Below are positions 50,650 through 60,690 of a stretch of 64,000 bases of DNA, one piece after another. The DNA comes from Fen-1135 sp963705275. GTDB lineage: Bacteria; Desulfobacterota; Syntrophia; Syntrophales; UBA2185. The notes below the pieces were generated by a model. The model saw nothing but the letters and a program-made list of their open reading frames with translations. It ran no database searches and was not told the DNA's origin. The stretch is from positions 2,294,001 to 2,358,000 of the forward strand of contig OY970063.1 in NCBI GenBank assembly GCA_963705275.1, given 5' to 3'. Within the stretch, counting starts at the first letter, position 1. The number at the start of each line of letters is the position of its first letter. Position numbers and translations under genes: made by a program.

Positions 50650-51047
50650 GTTACCTCCTTTCAACGTAGCGTATATTTCTCCCAAAAGACTTCTGGTTTC
50701 TTTTGAGATTTAGAAGACATAGTGAAAAAATGGTGTTTACAAAAAACGTGGGGACTCGTGAAGCACAAACGTTATGCACCAATAATGTGGCTATAACTGA
50801 AATACAACGCTAATTATATGGAAGCATTGTAGTAGCAATAAGCTCCCAATTGCTTGCGAAAAGTAACATATGTCATTTTTTACATACTGTCAACAAGGAA
50901 ATCAGCAAATCGACCAATAATGATGATATCTTGCATAGATAATCTCGGTGAAAGGGATGCAAATTATTTTCGGATGCAGCGCCGCAGGAAAAGCTTCATC
51001 TTCCTTGGATAAACGGGGGAGTGTCGAGACGAAGGACGGGAAGGATT
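50650..51047. other. Promoter region of the hydrogenase operon; no gene found
   Basis: These 398 bases lie between the hydrogenase small subunit start and the rimO stop, both on the minus strand. I see no convincing coding frame. The part near 50650-50900 is AT-rich and should contain the hydrogenase promoter, but no -24/-12 or strong -35/-10 pair was convincing. Confidence 0.4.
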
Positions 51048-52397
51048 CTACGGCAATGCCTCTGCGAAAAGGTCGTAGTCGGTGGTTCCTGTGATCCGGC
51101 AGGAGAGCAGGCTTCCCGCAGCGAGGCCTTTCCCCTTCATATAGGTGACACCGTCGATTTCCGGGGCCTGCCTCCGGCACCTTCCGACATAGGGATAATC
51201 GGGGATTCCACTTTTTCCCTCGATGAGGACCTCCTGAACCGAACCGATCAGAGCCTGATTGATTTGATAAGAGATAACTGCCTGCTCTTCCATGAGAAGC
51301 TGTCTCCGCAGCTCTTTTTCCTTTTCCGATATCCGCGAAGGATAGGACGCGGCCCTTGTTCCCTCCTCCTTGGAATAAGTGAAAACGCCCAGGTGGTCGA
51401 ACCGCGTCTCCTTTATGAAGGAAAGGAGCTTATTGAATCTTGCGCGTGTCTCTCCCGGAAATCCCACGATGACGGACGTCCGAAGCGCCACGCCGGGAAT
51501 TATATGTCTCACCTTTTGGATGGTCTTCTTAATCAGGTCGCTGCCCCCGCGTCTCTTCATGGCCGCCAGGATTTCGTCGTCGATATGCTGGACGGGGACA
51601 TCTATGTATTTGCATATATTCCCACGGTTGGCCATGGATTTAAGGATCTCGTCGGTGAGACCCGCGGGATTAGTGTATAGTAGCCTTATCCAGCGTATAC
51701 CCCTTACGGACGCGAGTCCCCCGAGCAGATCGCCGAGATTCGGTTTCCCTTTCAGGTCACGACCATAGGCGGTGGTATCCTGGGCAGTGATGATGAGTTC
51801 TTTTGCCCCGCGCATGGCAAGCAATTCAGCTTCGATCAGTATGTCTTCCATCTCCCTGCTTCTTGCCCTTCCCCGGATCGCTGGAATCACACAATAAGAG
51901 CAGCGATTAGAGCAGCCTTCGGCGATCTTGAGGTAGCTGGTGTAAAAGGGTGTCGATACGAGACGCGGAGTCTGCGCGTTCATCAGAAAGCCGGGTCTGC
52001 CGATGATGGAGCGGCGGCCTCGTTCTTCTGACCGGGCTAGACCCTCCAGGTGATGAGAGATGTTTCCTATTTCCCCGACTCCCAGGAAGAGGTCAACCTC
52101 AGGCAGCTCTGCCTCTAAAGCTTTTCCGTATCGCTGAGGCAGGCACCCTGTTACCACCAAGCTTGTGCAGGCACTCTTCGGATTCTTCTTCCACTCGGCT
52201 GCCCTGAGGATTTCGTCTATAGATTCTTCTTTTGCAGACAGGATGAATGCGCAGGTATTGATCAGGATGATATGCGCTTCGTCCGCACAAGATGTGATGA
52301 GATAGCCGCTTTTTGCAAGCAGTGCCGCCATAACCTCGGAGTCGACCAGATTCTTGGGGCATCCGAGGCTGATGATGTGAATATTCTTGTGTATCAA
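51048..52397 (-). CDS. rimO: Ribosomal protein S12 methylthiotransferase RimO
   Basis: RimO adds a methylthio group to an aspartate of ribosomal protein S12. The 449-residue protein has the N-terminal UPF0004 domain with cysteines in SLGCPKNLVDSE, ILINTCAFI and VTGCLPQRYG. The radical SAM motif CSNRCSYCVIP and a C-terminal TRAM-like region follow. YIDVPVQHIDD is typical of RimO. The start overlaps the ftsK stop as ATGA. Confidence 0.94.
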   Translation of the reverse strand: MIHKNIHIISLGCPKNLVDSEVMAALLAKSGYLITSCADEAHIILINTCAFILSAKEESIDEILRAAEWKKNPKSACTSLVVTGCLPQRYGKALEAELPEVDLFLGVGEIGNISHHLEGLARSEERGRRSIIGRPGFLMNAQTPRLVSTPFYTSYLKIAEGCSNRCSYCVIPAIRGRARSREMEDILIEAELLAMRGAKELIITAQDTTAYGRDLKGKPNLGDLLGGLASVRGIRWIRLLYTNPAGLTDEILKSMANRGNICKYIDVPVQHIDDEILAAMKRRGGSDLIKKTIQKVRHIIPGVALRTSVIVGFPGETRARFNKLLSFIKETRFDHLGVFTYSKEEGTRAASYPSRISEKEKELRRQLLMEEQAVISYQINQALIGSVQEVLIEGKSGIPDYPYVGRCRRQAPEIDGVTYMKGKGLAAGSLLSCRITGTTDYDLFAEALP

Positions 52398-54592
52398 CGG
52401 GAGATCTTCCTGGCCAGCACCTTTCTCGGTTTCACGCCATCCGAGGGTCCGACGACGCCCTCGGCCTCCATGCGTTCGATCATGCGGGCGGCGCGGTTGT
52501 AGCCTACCTTCAGGTATCTCTGTACCAGAGAGATTGAAGCCTGCCCCAGCTCAGTTACCAGCGCTACTGCTTCGTCATATTTTTCGTCAAATTCACCGTC
52601 CGATTTTTCCGTGTCCGATGAATCTGCGCGGTATTCAATTATTGTTTCATCGTAGGAAGGTCTGGCCTGTTTCTTTACAAAGTCCACAATTCTTTCTATC
52701 TCTTTTTCCGACACATATGGCCCATGAATACGGGTCAGTTTGGACGTCCCGGGGGGCATAAAGAGCATGTCGCCTGAACCTAAGAGATTTTCGGCGCCCA
52801 GCTGATCTAGGATCGTCCGCGAATCGACCTTTGAGGATACCTGAAAAGAGATCCTCGTAGGGAAGTTCGCTTTTATGACCCCTGTAATTACATCCACGGA
52901 AGGCCTCTGAGTGGCCAATATCAGATGAATCCCCGCGGCTCTTGCCATCTGGGCGAGCCGGGCGAGTGATTCTTCCACGTTTCTCTGTGCGACCATCATC
53001 AGGTCTGCGAGTTCGTCGATGATGATGACGATATATGGCAATTTGGATGGCACTCCACTGACGGGTTCTCCTTTTTCATCTGCACCGAGTGGCTGAATAG
53101 TTTTTTCCTTCAGCTTCTTGTCTATGAGCTTGTTATATGCCTCGATGTTTTTTACACCAAGCTCGACAATTGTCTGGTATCGCTTTTCCATTTCTTCTAC
53201 GGCCCACTTGAGAACCTGAGAGGCCCTTTTGGGGTCAACGACAACCGGGTGCAACAGGTGCGGTATCCCTTCATATGCAGATAGTTCGAGTCTCTTAGGA
53301 TCAATCATGAGAAACTTAGTATCATCAGGGGGTGTTTTGAACAGGATGCTGCATATCATGGCATTGAGGGAGACGCTTTTTCCCGATCCCGTTGTGCCGG
53401 CAATCAGGAGGTGGGGCATCCTGACAAGGTCAGTGATCACCGGTGTTCCTATGATATCTTCGCCCAGGGCGATGGGGAGCTTGAATTGAGATTCGAGAAA
53501 AGCATCGTTGTCTAAAACATCTTTTAGGTGTACCGGCTCCCGTTCATGGTTGGGTATTTCAATGCCGATGACTGCCTTGCCGGGAATGGGCGCGATAATT
53601 CTGATACTGGGCGCCCTCAGCGCTAAAGCGAGATCGTCGGATAGATTCGTGACCTTGGTGATCTTTACTCCGGGTGCGGGTTCCAGTTCGTACATAGTAA
53701 TGAGGGGACCGGGTTTGACTTCAACCACCTTTCCTTCGACGCCGAAATCGGCAAGCTTCTTTTCAAGGATCCGGGAATTCATAATTAGGCTTTCCCGCTT
53801 TATCCTCGTATCTTTTCGTTCAACCTGATCTAAGAGAGTAAGTGGCGGCAGTTTGAAGGCGCCCTCTTTTTGAATGAAATCAAAATGGGTCTGCTCGGCT
53901 CTTTTCCGTTTCATCCTTTCTACGGATGGCGATTGGGCGTCTATCACGGGGACCGTTTTGGGAATTTTTTCTCTTTCGGCCGCTTTTCCTCTTCGTTCTT
54001 TCAGCATGTCCGTTTTTTTGGAAGTGAGTCTTTTCAACCCTGCCCACAAAAGAGCTAAGACACCTTTAAACGACTTGCTCGCAGAAACCAGGGATAAGTT
54101 AACTATAATAATCAGAGATATTATAAGCACAAGCAAGAGTATGATGTATGTGCCTGCCTTATTCAAGGAATTGGTCAGCAGCTCCGAGGACACAGTTCCC
54201 AGGAGACCGCCCGCGCTGAGCCTCACGCCATATACCTGGACGTCTGCCAAACTCGTTGCAAGGAGCGCAGAAGTAGCGAATACAAGGCCGGCAAGGCCAG
54301 CAACTCCCACGGGATTGATTTTAAAAGGTTCGTCCAGGAAATACCTGAATGAGATTATAAGAAGGAAAAAAGGAATGATAAATGCGCTGATGCCGAGTAG
54401 CCTGATAAGAGAATCTGCCGTATGTGATCCCACTGATCCTACCAGGTTGTGAGTCTTTGTATTATCGCTCACAAAATGCGTAAACGATCGATCAAGAGGG
54501 TGGTAGGAGGCTAAGCACAGCAGGAAGAAAATGGCACCAGCTAGGCAAATCGCCCCCCAAATTTCCCTTACTTTTCTGTCGTCCAATTTCAC
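52394..54592 (-). CDS. ftsK: FtsK/SpoIIIE DNA translocase
   Basis: FtsK pumps chromosome ends through the closing septum and helps dimer resolution. The 732-residue protein has four to five membrane helices in residues 10-170, then a short linker, then the motor with Walker A GTTGSGKSVSLN and Walker B VIIIDELADLM. The C-terminal gamma winged helix is YLKVGYNRAARMIERMEAEGVVG. The start is GTG with GAGATG upstream. The linker is short compared with E. coli FtsK. Confidence 0.95.
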   Translation of the reverse strand: MKLDDRKVREIWGAICLAGAIFFLLCLASYHPLDRSFTHFVSDNTKTHNLVGSVGSHTADSLIRLLGISAFIIPFFLLIISFRYFLDEPFKINPVGVAGLAGLVFATSALLATSLADVQVYGVRLSAGGLLGTVSSELLTNSLNKAGTYIILLLVLIISLIIIVNLSLVSASKSFKGVLALLWAGLKRLTSKKTDMLKERRGKAAEREKIPKTVPVIDAQSPSVERMKRKRAEQTHFDFIQKEGAFKLPPLTLLDQVERKDTRIKRESLIMNSRILEKKLADFGVEGKVVEVKPGPLITMYELEPAPGVKITKVTNLSDDLALALRAPSIRIIAPIPGKAVIGIEIPNHEREPVHLKDVLDNDAFLESQFKLPIALGEDIIGTPVITDLVRMPHLLIAGTTGSGKSVSLNAMICSILFKTPPDDTKFLMIDPKRLELSAYEGIPHLLHPVVVDPKRASQVLKWAVEEMEKRYQTIVELGVKNIEAYNKLIDKKLKEKTIQPLGADEKGEPVSGVPSKLPYIVIIIDELADLMMVAQRNVEESLARLAQMARAAGIHLILATQRPSVDVITGVIKANFPTRISFQVSSKVDSRTILDQLGAENLLGSGDMLFMPPGTSKLTRIHGPYVSEKEIERIVDFVKKQARPSYDETIIEYRADSSDTEKSDGEFDEKYDEAVALVTELGQASISLVQRYLKVGYNRAARMIERMEAEGVVGPSDGVKPRKVLARKISR

Positions 54593-54711
54593 TTGTTCAT
54601 CTCATAGTTGTTAGCGGCATATTGCCTTGCCGCTGAGTATACACATGTTTTGCAGCTTACGCGATTGAAGAGAAATCTATTCTTGACTGCACTAACCACT
54701 TCCTCAACAAA

Positions 54712-55434
54712 TCATACCGCTTGCGCAACTGAGCGCGCTTCGCAATTTCTGGTGATGATATTCTGCACCTTATCTATGAGCTCCTGTCGGTTCTCTATGG
54801 AATATCCGCTGACGTCTATGGGCTTATCTATGACCATGGTGATTTTTCCAGGTCTTATGTGCAAGGACCTCTTCGGCATGATTTCTCCTGCGCCTATGAT
54901 GGATATTGGCACTATGGGGACGCCTGACTTTATGGCAAGGTAGAACATACCCTGCTTGAATGGTTTGATCTTTCCATCCTTACTTCGCGTCCCCTCAGGG
55001 AAAGACATCACTGATTTCCCTTCCCTGATCTTCATGGCCGCCTTGTCAATGCTCATCATCGCCTTTTCGCGGTCTTCTCTGTCGATCTCTATGTACCCAG
55101 CGCTTTGCATCGCTTTGCCAAAGAGTGGGATCTGGAATAGTTCCCGTTTGACTATCCAGCGGAACTGGCCTTGCAGGTGAGCAAGGATGATCAGTATATC
55201 GAAATCACTTTGGTGATTCGCCATGAAGATTTGTGGTTTTCCCATCAAAATGTTTTCAGCGCCGATAATCTCAACGTTGGTGTTTGCAATGGCAAGGAGC
55301 ATCTTGGCCCAGATATTTGCCACCCTATGAACCATATTTTCATCAGAGGTAATAAACCCAAAGGCAACTGCACAGCCGGACATAAATGCGGTGATCGCTA
55401 TGCCTACCGTCACTGAAAATAAAGCCCGGATCAT
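54712..55434 (-). CDS. plsC: 1-acyl-sn-glycerol-3-phosphate acyltransferase
   Basis: PlsC makes phosphatidic acid from lysophosphatidic acid. The 240-residue protein has an N-terminal membrane helix, the catalytic HX4D in MANHQSDFDIL, and the later FPEGTRSKDG and VPIVPISI blocks. The ATG follows GAGGATTAATCC. It is divergent from the heptose kinase gene, so the neighbourhood is rich in envelope lipid genes. Confidence 0.9.
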   Translation of the reverse strand: MIRALFSVTVGIAITAFMSGCAVAFGFITSDENMVHRVANIWAKMLLAIANTNVEIIGAENILMGKPQIFMANHQSDFDILIILAHLQGQFRWIVKRELFQIPLFGKAMQSAGYIEIDREDREKAMMSIDKAAMKIREGKSVMSFPEGTRSKDGKIKPFKQGMFYLAIKSGVPIVPISIIGAGEIMPKRSLHIRPGKITMVIDKPIDVSGYSIENRQELIDKVQNIITRNCEARSVAQAV

Positions 55435-55666
55435 GGATTAATCCTCAATATCCTCGATAGGTTTTGCCATTGGCAGGTATTTTTTTACTTGATAATATAG
55501 GCTAAGTCAATAAGGATTATACCCTTCCTTCGGCAGGAAATACTTTACCGAGAAAAGGATTGACAAAAGATAGTCATGATAATAGCATGACTGCCCCAAG
55601 AAAAGGCCGAACAATTGTTGCTGTTCAATTTCCGGATAGAGCATCTTAAAAACTGGCGTGGTTCCT

Positions 55667-56656
55667 ATGAAAAAAATTCTTAGCAAGAGAAGGGCATTGG
55701 AAATTATTAAGAACTTCCCCACATCAGAGGTCCTGGTGGTTGGTGACATCATGGTCGATCATTTCATATGGGGCAAGGTTGCGCGAATTTCGCCGGAAGC
55801 GCCTGTACCTGTCGTGGAGATTCAATCGGACTCGCTCTTACTGGGGGGCTGTGCCAATGTATTAAATAACATCTTTTCCCTAGGAGGCAAAGCATACGGG
55901 GCAGGAGTTATAGGTGCCGATGATATGGGAAAGAGATTGCTCTCGGAGTTTCGCAACAGACAAATAGATACAGGTGGAATTATTGTAGAAGCGAACCGTC
56001 CGACTACATTGAAAACCAGAATTGTGGCCCACGGTCAGCAAGTTGTCAGATTTGATCAGGAAAGCAGACAGCCTATTCAGACAAGCAGTGTAGAGAAGAT
56101 AATGAAGTACACAAGAAAATTGCGCAATGATCTGGGCGCCGTAGTCATTTCGGATTACAACAAGGGAGTCGTAACAAGGCACCTTCTTGACAGTATCCGC
56201 CAAGTGACGTCTGGAAAAGGCATCCCCGTTTGCATTGATCCAAAGCAGAATGATTTCTTTCTGTATAGGGACTTTGACATCATTACGCCTAATCACCATG
56301 AAGCAGGTCGAGCAGCCGGTATGGATATTATTGGGGGCAATGACATTATAAAAACAGGAAAGACGATTCTCAAGAAATTTAATTTCAAGGCGCTTCTTAT
56401 TACCCGCGGTGAAGAAGGAATGAATCTTTTTGAAAGTAATGGCAAGATAACGCATACAGCCTTTCCAGCTGAGGCGAGGGAAGTGTTTGATGTTACTGGT
56501 GCAGGGGATACTGTCATCGGTGTGCTAGCGCTCTGCGTGGCCTCGGGGGCGACTTTTAAGGAGGCCGCAGCTCTGGCCAATGTCGCTGCCGGCATCGTTG
56601 TGGGAAAGGTCGGAACGGCAACGATCTCTTTGAATGAACTCAAAGAGGCTCTATGA
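55667..56656 (+). CDS. hldE1: D-glycero-beta-D-manno-heptose-7-phosphate kinase
   Basis: The 329-residue PfkB-family kinase makes heptose 1,7-bisphosphate for LPS inner core. It has VVGDIMVDHFIWG, RISPEAPVPVVE, the GGCANVLNNIFSLGG substrate loop and the anion hole DVTGAGDTVIGVLA. It is the kinase half only; the adenylyltransferase half of HldE is absent here, so that step must be encoded elsewhere. The ATG at 55667 has no strong ribosome site; a GTG three codons upstream is possible. Its stop overlaps the DUF4416 start as ATGA. Confidence 0.9.
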   Translation: MKKILSKRRALEIIKNFPTSEVLVVGDIMVDHFIWGKVARISPEAPVPVVEIQSDSLLLGGCANVLNNIFSLGGKAYGAGVIGADDMGKRLLSEFRNRQIDTGGIIVEANRPTTLKTRIVAHGQQVVRFDQESRQPIQTSSVEKIMKYTRKLRNDLGAVVISDYNKGVVTRHLLDSIRQVTSGKGIPVCIDPKQNDFFLYRDFDIITPNHHEAGRAAGMDIIGGNDIIKTGKTILKKFNFKALLITRGEEGMNLFESNGKITHTAFPAEAREVFDVTGAGDTVIGVLALCVASGATFKEAAALANVAAGIVVGKVGTATISLNELKEAL

Positions 56657-57177
56657 GTAAAGCGCGGACCGCAGAGACAGTAAAGTTGCTCATGAGCCAC
56701 ATATATGCAGACGGCAATTTACTGAAAAGCATTCTTGAGGCATTATCTGAACATTATGGAGACATTGACTTCGTCAGTGCCCGGATGCCTTTTCATTACA
56801 CTGATTATTATACAGAGGAGATGGGAACACCTCTGGAAAGACGATTCGTTTTTTTCAGTACATTGGTCAGGCCTGAATCGTTGCCGGACGTGAAGCTATG
56901 GACAAATGATGTGGAGGACAGCACTTCAAAGGGCGGAAAAAGAAGGATTAATATTGACCCAGGATATATGTCTCAGGCTCATCTAATTTTGGCGACTGGC
57001 AAAGGCTATACTCACCGTCCCTACCTGAGAGATGGCATTTATGCCGATCTGACCCTGATCTACAGGGGGAAGTCTTTTCAATCTCTGCCATGGACATATC
57101 CGGACTATGGAGAGAAGCCGGTCATTGAAATGTTTAACAGGATGAGATCAAAATATCTCATTCAATTGAAACATTAG
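56653..57177 (+). CDS. DUF4416 family protein
   Basis: The 174-residue protein matches DUF4416 by the stretches FHYTDYYTEEMGTPLERRFVFF, RINIDPGYMSQAHLILAT and YTHRPYLRDGIYADLTLIY. The family is common in Desulfobacterota and of unknown function. It is translationally coupled to the heptose kinase gene, which hints at a link to sugar-phosphate or envelope metabolism but does not show it. Confidence 0.88.
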   Translation: MSKARTAETVKLLMSHIYADGNLLKSILEALSEHYGDIDFVSARMPFHYTDYYTEEMGTPLERRFVFFSTLVRPESLPDVKLWTNDVEDSTSKGGKRRINIDPGYMSQAHLILATGKGYTHRPYLRDGIYADLTLIYRGKSFQSLPWTYPDYGEKPVIEMFNRMRSKYLIQLKH

Positions 57178-57304
57178 ATTCATCTCCGAAAAAGTTGATA
57201 ACCCACTAAGGATCCGAGGATTCCTATATTGCAACCACATTGAAGAAGAACCAGATTTGTGATTTAGGATTTATTATTCACAAGGTGCTGATTAGGAGTA
57301 CATG

Positions 57305-58189
57305 ATGATTCAAAGCATGACCGGCTACGGCAGAATCGAGTCTGTTCAAAATGGCAGAAAATATACAGTGGAAATGAAGTCTCTCAACCATCGTTATCTG
57401 GAGATTTCCCTTCGAGTGCCTGCCAGCCTTTCCACTTTGGAACTGGACATCAAGAAGAAAATTAGCAGCAAATTTACCCGCGGCAGGATAGAGGCAATCA
57501 TCAGGATGGATTCCGAGTGCACCTCCGTCATCGAAAGCAGGTATGAATTGAATCTCCCGCTCATTCGTAATTACTATGAGTTGCTAGGACAATTGCGTGA
57601 GGAGCTTAAGCTTGAAGAGGAGATTACATTGAGCATGATAACCGGATTCAGAGATACCTTTGTGCAGAGGGAGCCCAGCCTGGATCTATGTGCCGTCTGG
57701 GGGGAGCTAGGAACGGCACTCGATATGGCCATGGCTGCCTTAATAGAAATGAGAGAAAAGGAAGGAAGAAACGTCTGCGACGACTTGCTTGTGAGGCTTG
57801 GCCTGATTGAAAAGTCACTTGATACAATTGCGCTGAGGGCGCCCAAGGTTGTCTCAGAGTATCAAGTTAGACTTGGTGAGCGAGTGAAGGAACTTGTTGG
57901 GGGGCTTGCGCTCGATGAACTGCGCTTACAGCAAGAAGTGGCGATCATGGCCGAAAAGAGCGATATCAGCGAGGAGATCGTCCGTTTTGAAAGCCACATT
58001 GAGCAATTTCGTGATCTGTTGCAGCGTGGCGATGCCGTCGGGCGGAGCATGGATTTCCTGATTCAGGAGATGATAAGAGAGGTGAATACTATAGGCTCAA
58101 AAAGCAGTGACGCAGAGATATCGCGAAAAGTAATTGACATCAAGAGCGAACTTTCCAGAATAAGGGAGCAGGTGCAGAACATTGAGTAA
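57305..58189 (+). CDS. yicC: YicC family endoribonuclease-like protein
   Basis: The 294-residue protein starts MIQSMTGYGRIE, the diagnostic YicC beginning, and ends with DAEISRKVIDIKSELSRIREQVQNIE. YicC proteins are ring-forming RNases. The ATG at 57305 has better spacing to TAGGAG than the ATG one codon earlier. The order yicC-gmk-rpoZ is conserved in many proteobacteria. Confidence 0.92.
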   Translation: MIQSMTGYGRIESVQNGRKYTVEMKSLNHRYLEISLRVPASLSTLELDIKKKISSKFTRGRIEAIIRMDSECTSVIESRYELNLPLIRNYYELLGQLREELKLEEEITLSMITGFRDTFVQREPSLDLCAVWGELGTALDMAMAALIEMREKEGRNVCDDLLVRLGLIEKSLDTIALRAPKVVSEYQVRLGERVKELVGGLALDELRLQQEVAIMAEKSDISEEIVRFESHIEQFRDLLQRGDAVGRSMDFLIQEMIREVNTIGSKSSDAEISRKVIDIKSELSRIREQVQNIE

Positions 58190-58814
58190 GAGCGATTTGC
58201 AGGAGCCGGAAGGATTGTATATCGTGGTTTCAGCGCCATCAGGCACCGGCAAGACTTCCATCCTACGCGAGGTCTTAAAGATATGTCCGAATCTGTTATT
58301 TTCAGTTTCCCACACGACAAGGCCGCGTCGTCCCGGCGAGAAAGACGGGAAAGATTATTACTTTATTCCTGAGGCGGCATTCAGAGATAAAGTGGCACGG
58401 GGTGAATTTACTGAGTGGGAAGAGAACTATGGCTACCTCTATGGCACATCGTCAAAAACCATGAAGGAGTTACTGGATTCCTTGCAGAAAGGATTCGATC
58501 TGGTACTGGATCTTGACTGGCGAGGTGCAAAGAAGCTGAAAGGAAATTACCCGGGCGGCGTATTTGTTTTCATCGTTCCGCCATCAAGACGTGAATTAGA
58601 GAGAAGGCTGCGCGGGAGAGGGGCTGAGAGCAAAGAAAACATAGATAAACGCTTGGCAAAGGCTTTAGATGAAATCAAAGAAATAGTATGGTATGATTAT
58701 ATAATATTTAATGAGCATCTTGAGACCGCTGTTGACACTCTGAGATCGATATATGTGGCAGAGAAGAGTAAAAGGGAAAGATTAGGGCATAAGATAAAGG
58801 ATTTCTTTATATGA
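58182..58814 (+). CDS. gmk: Guanylate kinase
   Basis: Gmk phosphorylates GMP to GDP. The 210-residue protein has the P-loop SAPSGTGKTSIL, SVSHTTRPRRPGEKDGKDYYF and DLDWRGAKKLK. It starts at a TTG eight bases before the yicC stop codon ends, so the two are coupled. The nearest ATG is too far inside, so TTG is likely the real start. Confidence 0.94.
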   Translation: MSKSDLQEPEGLYIVVSAPSGTGKTSILREVLKICPNLLFSVSHTTRPRRPGEKDGKDYYFIPEAAFRDKVARGEFTEWEENYGYLYGTSSKTMKELLDSLQKGFDLVLDLDWRGAKKLKGNYPGGVFVFIVPPSRRELERRLRGRGAESKENIDKRLAKALDEIKEIVWYDYIIFNEHLETAVDTLRSIYVAEKSKRERLGHKIKDFFI

Positions 58815-58830
58815 GGAGGTCGGTGGAAAT

Positions 58831-59103
58831 ATGGCAAGGATAACTGTAGAAGACTCGCTGAAGGTAGCAAAAAACAGATTTGCTCTGGTTGTACTGACTG
58901 CAAAGAGGTCAAGGCAATTACTGAAAGGTGCTAAACCTCTGACTGATATCAAGAATAACAGAGAAATTGTAGCTTCCTTGAGAGAGATAGCTGCCGGGAA
59001 AGTAGCATACGCTAATCCTGACTATTTGCAGGGCATTAAAGTGGACTACAAGCCCATATTGGATGATACGGAATTTGTTGATGATGAGGAGTACCTTGAA
59101 TAA
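58831..59103 (+). CDS. rpoZ: RNA polymerase omega subunit
   Basis: The 90-residue subunit has the N-terminal MARITVEDSLKVAKNRFALV, then ASLREIAAGKVAY. It follows gmk by 16 bases with GAGGAGG upstream. The C-terminus is acidic (DDTEFVDDEEYLE). It contributes to RNA polymerase assembly and ppGpp binding. Confidence 0.94.
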   Translation: MARITVEDSLKVAKNRFALVVLTAKRSRQLLKGAKPLTDIKNNREIVASLREIAAGKVAYANPDYLQGIKVDYKPILDDTEFVDDEEYLE

Positions 59104-59845
59104 GAATCCAAGGGATATGCTGATCTTTGCCCTTGATGTCGGCAAGGGTATCGAAGAAGCAATGACATGGGTCAAACGTCTTCGGGATCATTTGGAAATA
59201 TTCAAAGTCGGAAAAGAATCCTATACAAGATATGGTCCATACATCGTTCAGAAAATCAGAGAAAACGGCAAGAAAGTATTTCTAGATCTGAAGTTTCATG
59301 ACATTCCGAATACAGTTGCCGGAGCCGCTGTCGGGGCTGTTGAGCAGGGTGTTTACATATTCAACGTCCATGCCCTCGGCGGAAGAGAGATGATGGAGAA
59401 AACCGTCGCCGCTGTCAGGAGGGCCGCGCAAGAAGCTGCCCTGCCCCCCCCCATAATCCTTGCTGTTACTGTACTGACGAGTCTTAATGATCGTGACCTC
59501 AAAGAAATGGGATTTAACTCTTCTGCAGGCGAGCTTACACTGCGCCTGGCAAGACTAGCGATGGATTCCGGCATTTCCGGCGTAGTAGCCTCTGCCCATG
59601 ATATTGCCAATATTCGGAAGGCTTGTGGAAATGATTTTATTATTGCAACACCTGGTATCAGAGAGGCCGCGTCGGCAGATGATGATCAGAAGAGGATATC
59701 CACAGTCAGAGACGCTATAATAAGCGGAGCTGACTACATTGTGGTCGGCAGGCCAATCAGACAAGCCGGAGATCCGGTTCAAAAGGTCGAAGAGATTGTG
59801 TCTGAAATCACTGAAGGTCTTGAAATGCGACAAAGAGTATTATAA
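59096..59845 (+). CDS. pyrF: Orotidine 5'-phosphate decarboxylase
   Basis: PyrF makes UMP from OMP. The barrel has FALDVGKGIEEA, the catalytic segment FLDLKFHDIPNTVAGA, ATPGIREAAS and VVGRPIRQAGDP. I start at the TTG at 59096 (GAGGAG upstream, overlapping the rpoZ stop by eight bases), giving 249 residues. ATG at 59084 and ATG at 59117 are alternatives. It is coupled to rpoZ. Confidence 0.92.
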   Translation: MNKNPRDMLIFALDVGKGIEEAMTWVKRLRDHLEIFKVGKESYTRYGPYIVQKIRENGKKVFLDLKFHDIPNTVAGAAVGAVEQGVYIFNVHALGGREMMEKTVAAVRRAAQEAALPPPIILAVTVLTSLNDRDLKEMGFNSSAGELTLRLARLAMDSGISGVVASAHDIANIRKACGNDFIIATPGIREAASADDDQKRISTVRDAIISGADYIVVGRPIRQAGDPVQKVEEIVSEITEGLEMRQRVL

Positions 59846-59930
59846 ATTTATTGCATTTATCGACCATTAGCTTATTGTAACATTGAGTTTCCTCTTTTGA
59901 TTATGTCAGGCAAATTGGTGGAGTGAGGGT

Positions 59931-60668
59931 ATGCCGGTAATCTTTGGCATTAATCCCCTGTTGGAGGATCTTAAGAGTCAGACGGGGAGGGTAAATAAGA
60001 TCATTGTTGCCCAGCGAAGGGGAGGAGAAGCCTTCCAGAAGGTCCTGAGCCTGGCGAAGCAAAAGGGAATTCATGTAGAGTTCAGGGATAAGAGTTACTT
60101 GGACAGAAAGGCAGGTCAGGGATTTCATCAGGGCATAGTCGGTTTCTGTGAACCCTTTGGTTATGCAAGTGTGGATAAAGTTATCGCAAATCGTCATCCT
60201 GATTTCAAATATAATTTGATTCTCATCCTTGATTGCATTACGGATCCTCAAAATCTGGGTGCGCTGATAAGGACAGCTCATTGTTGCGGTGCTAATGGAG
60301 TTATTATACCAGAGAATCGTTCCGCATCCGTAACTGGAACCGTTATAAAGGCATCCGCCGGGGCTGCCAACTATACATCAGTTGCCACTGTGGTCAACCT
60401 GTCTAACGCTATTGACTATTTGAAGGAGCGAGGATTCTGGATATATGGTACTGACCCTGCATCGGGCAGGGATTTCAGTTCCTTTGATTATAGTGGGCAT
60501 ATCGGCCTCGTGATGGGCAGCGAAGGGAAGGGCATGCGGCCGCTCATTAGAAAAAAATGCGATTTTCTTCTCTCTATTCCTACAATGGGCAAGATAGACT
60601 CACTGAATGTCTCGGTGGCTGCGGGAATTATCCTTTATGAGATATTGAGAACGTTTAGAAAAGTCTGA
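59931..60668 (+). CDS. rlmB: 23S rRNA (guanosine-2'-O)-methyltransferase RlmB, TrmH family
   Basis: The 245-residue SPOUT methyltransferase has an N-terminal RNA-binding part (VIFGINPLLEDL) and the three knot motifs DCITDPQNLGALIRTA, LVMGSEGKGMRPL and SLNVSVAAGIILYE. RlmB modifies G2251 of 23S rRNA. The ATG is preceded by GGAGTGAGGGT. Confidence 0.9.
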   Translation: MPVIFGINPLLEDLKSQTGRVNKIIVAQRRGGEAFQKVLSLAKQKGIHVEFRDKSYLDRKAGQGFHQGIVGFCEPFGYASVDKVIANRHPDFKYNLILILDCITDPQNLGALIRTAHCCGANGVIIPENRSASVTGTVIKASAGAANYTSVATVVNLSNAIDYLKERGFWIYGTDPASGRDFSSFDYSGHIGLVMGSEGKGMRPLIRKKCDFLLSIPTMGKIDSLNVSVAAGIILYEILRTFRKV

Positions 60669-60690
60669 GACTTCGAAGGGGGTTTCAATT

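Noticed and set aside
50650..50900. A sigma54 promoter before the hydrogenase operon
   Set aside because: The only candidate (TGGTGC followed by TTTGTGC) has wrong spacing between its GG and GC dinucleotides.
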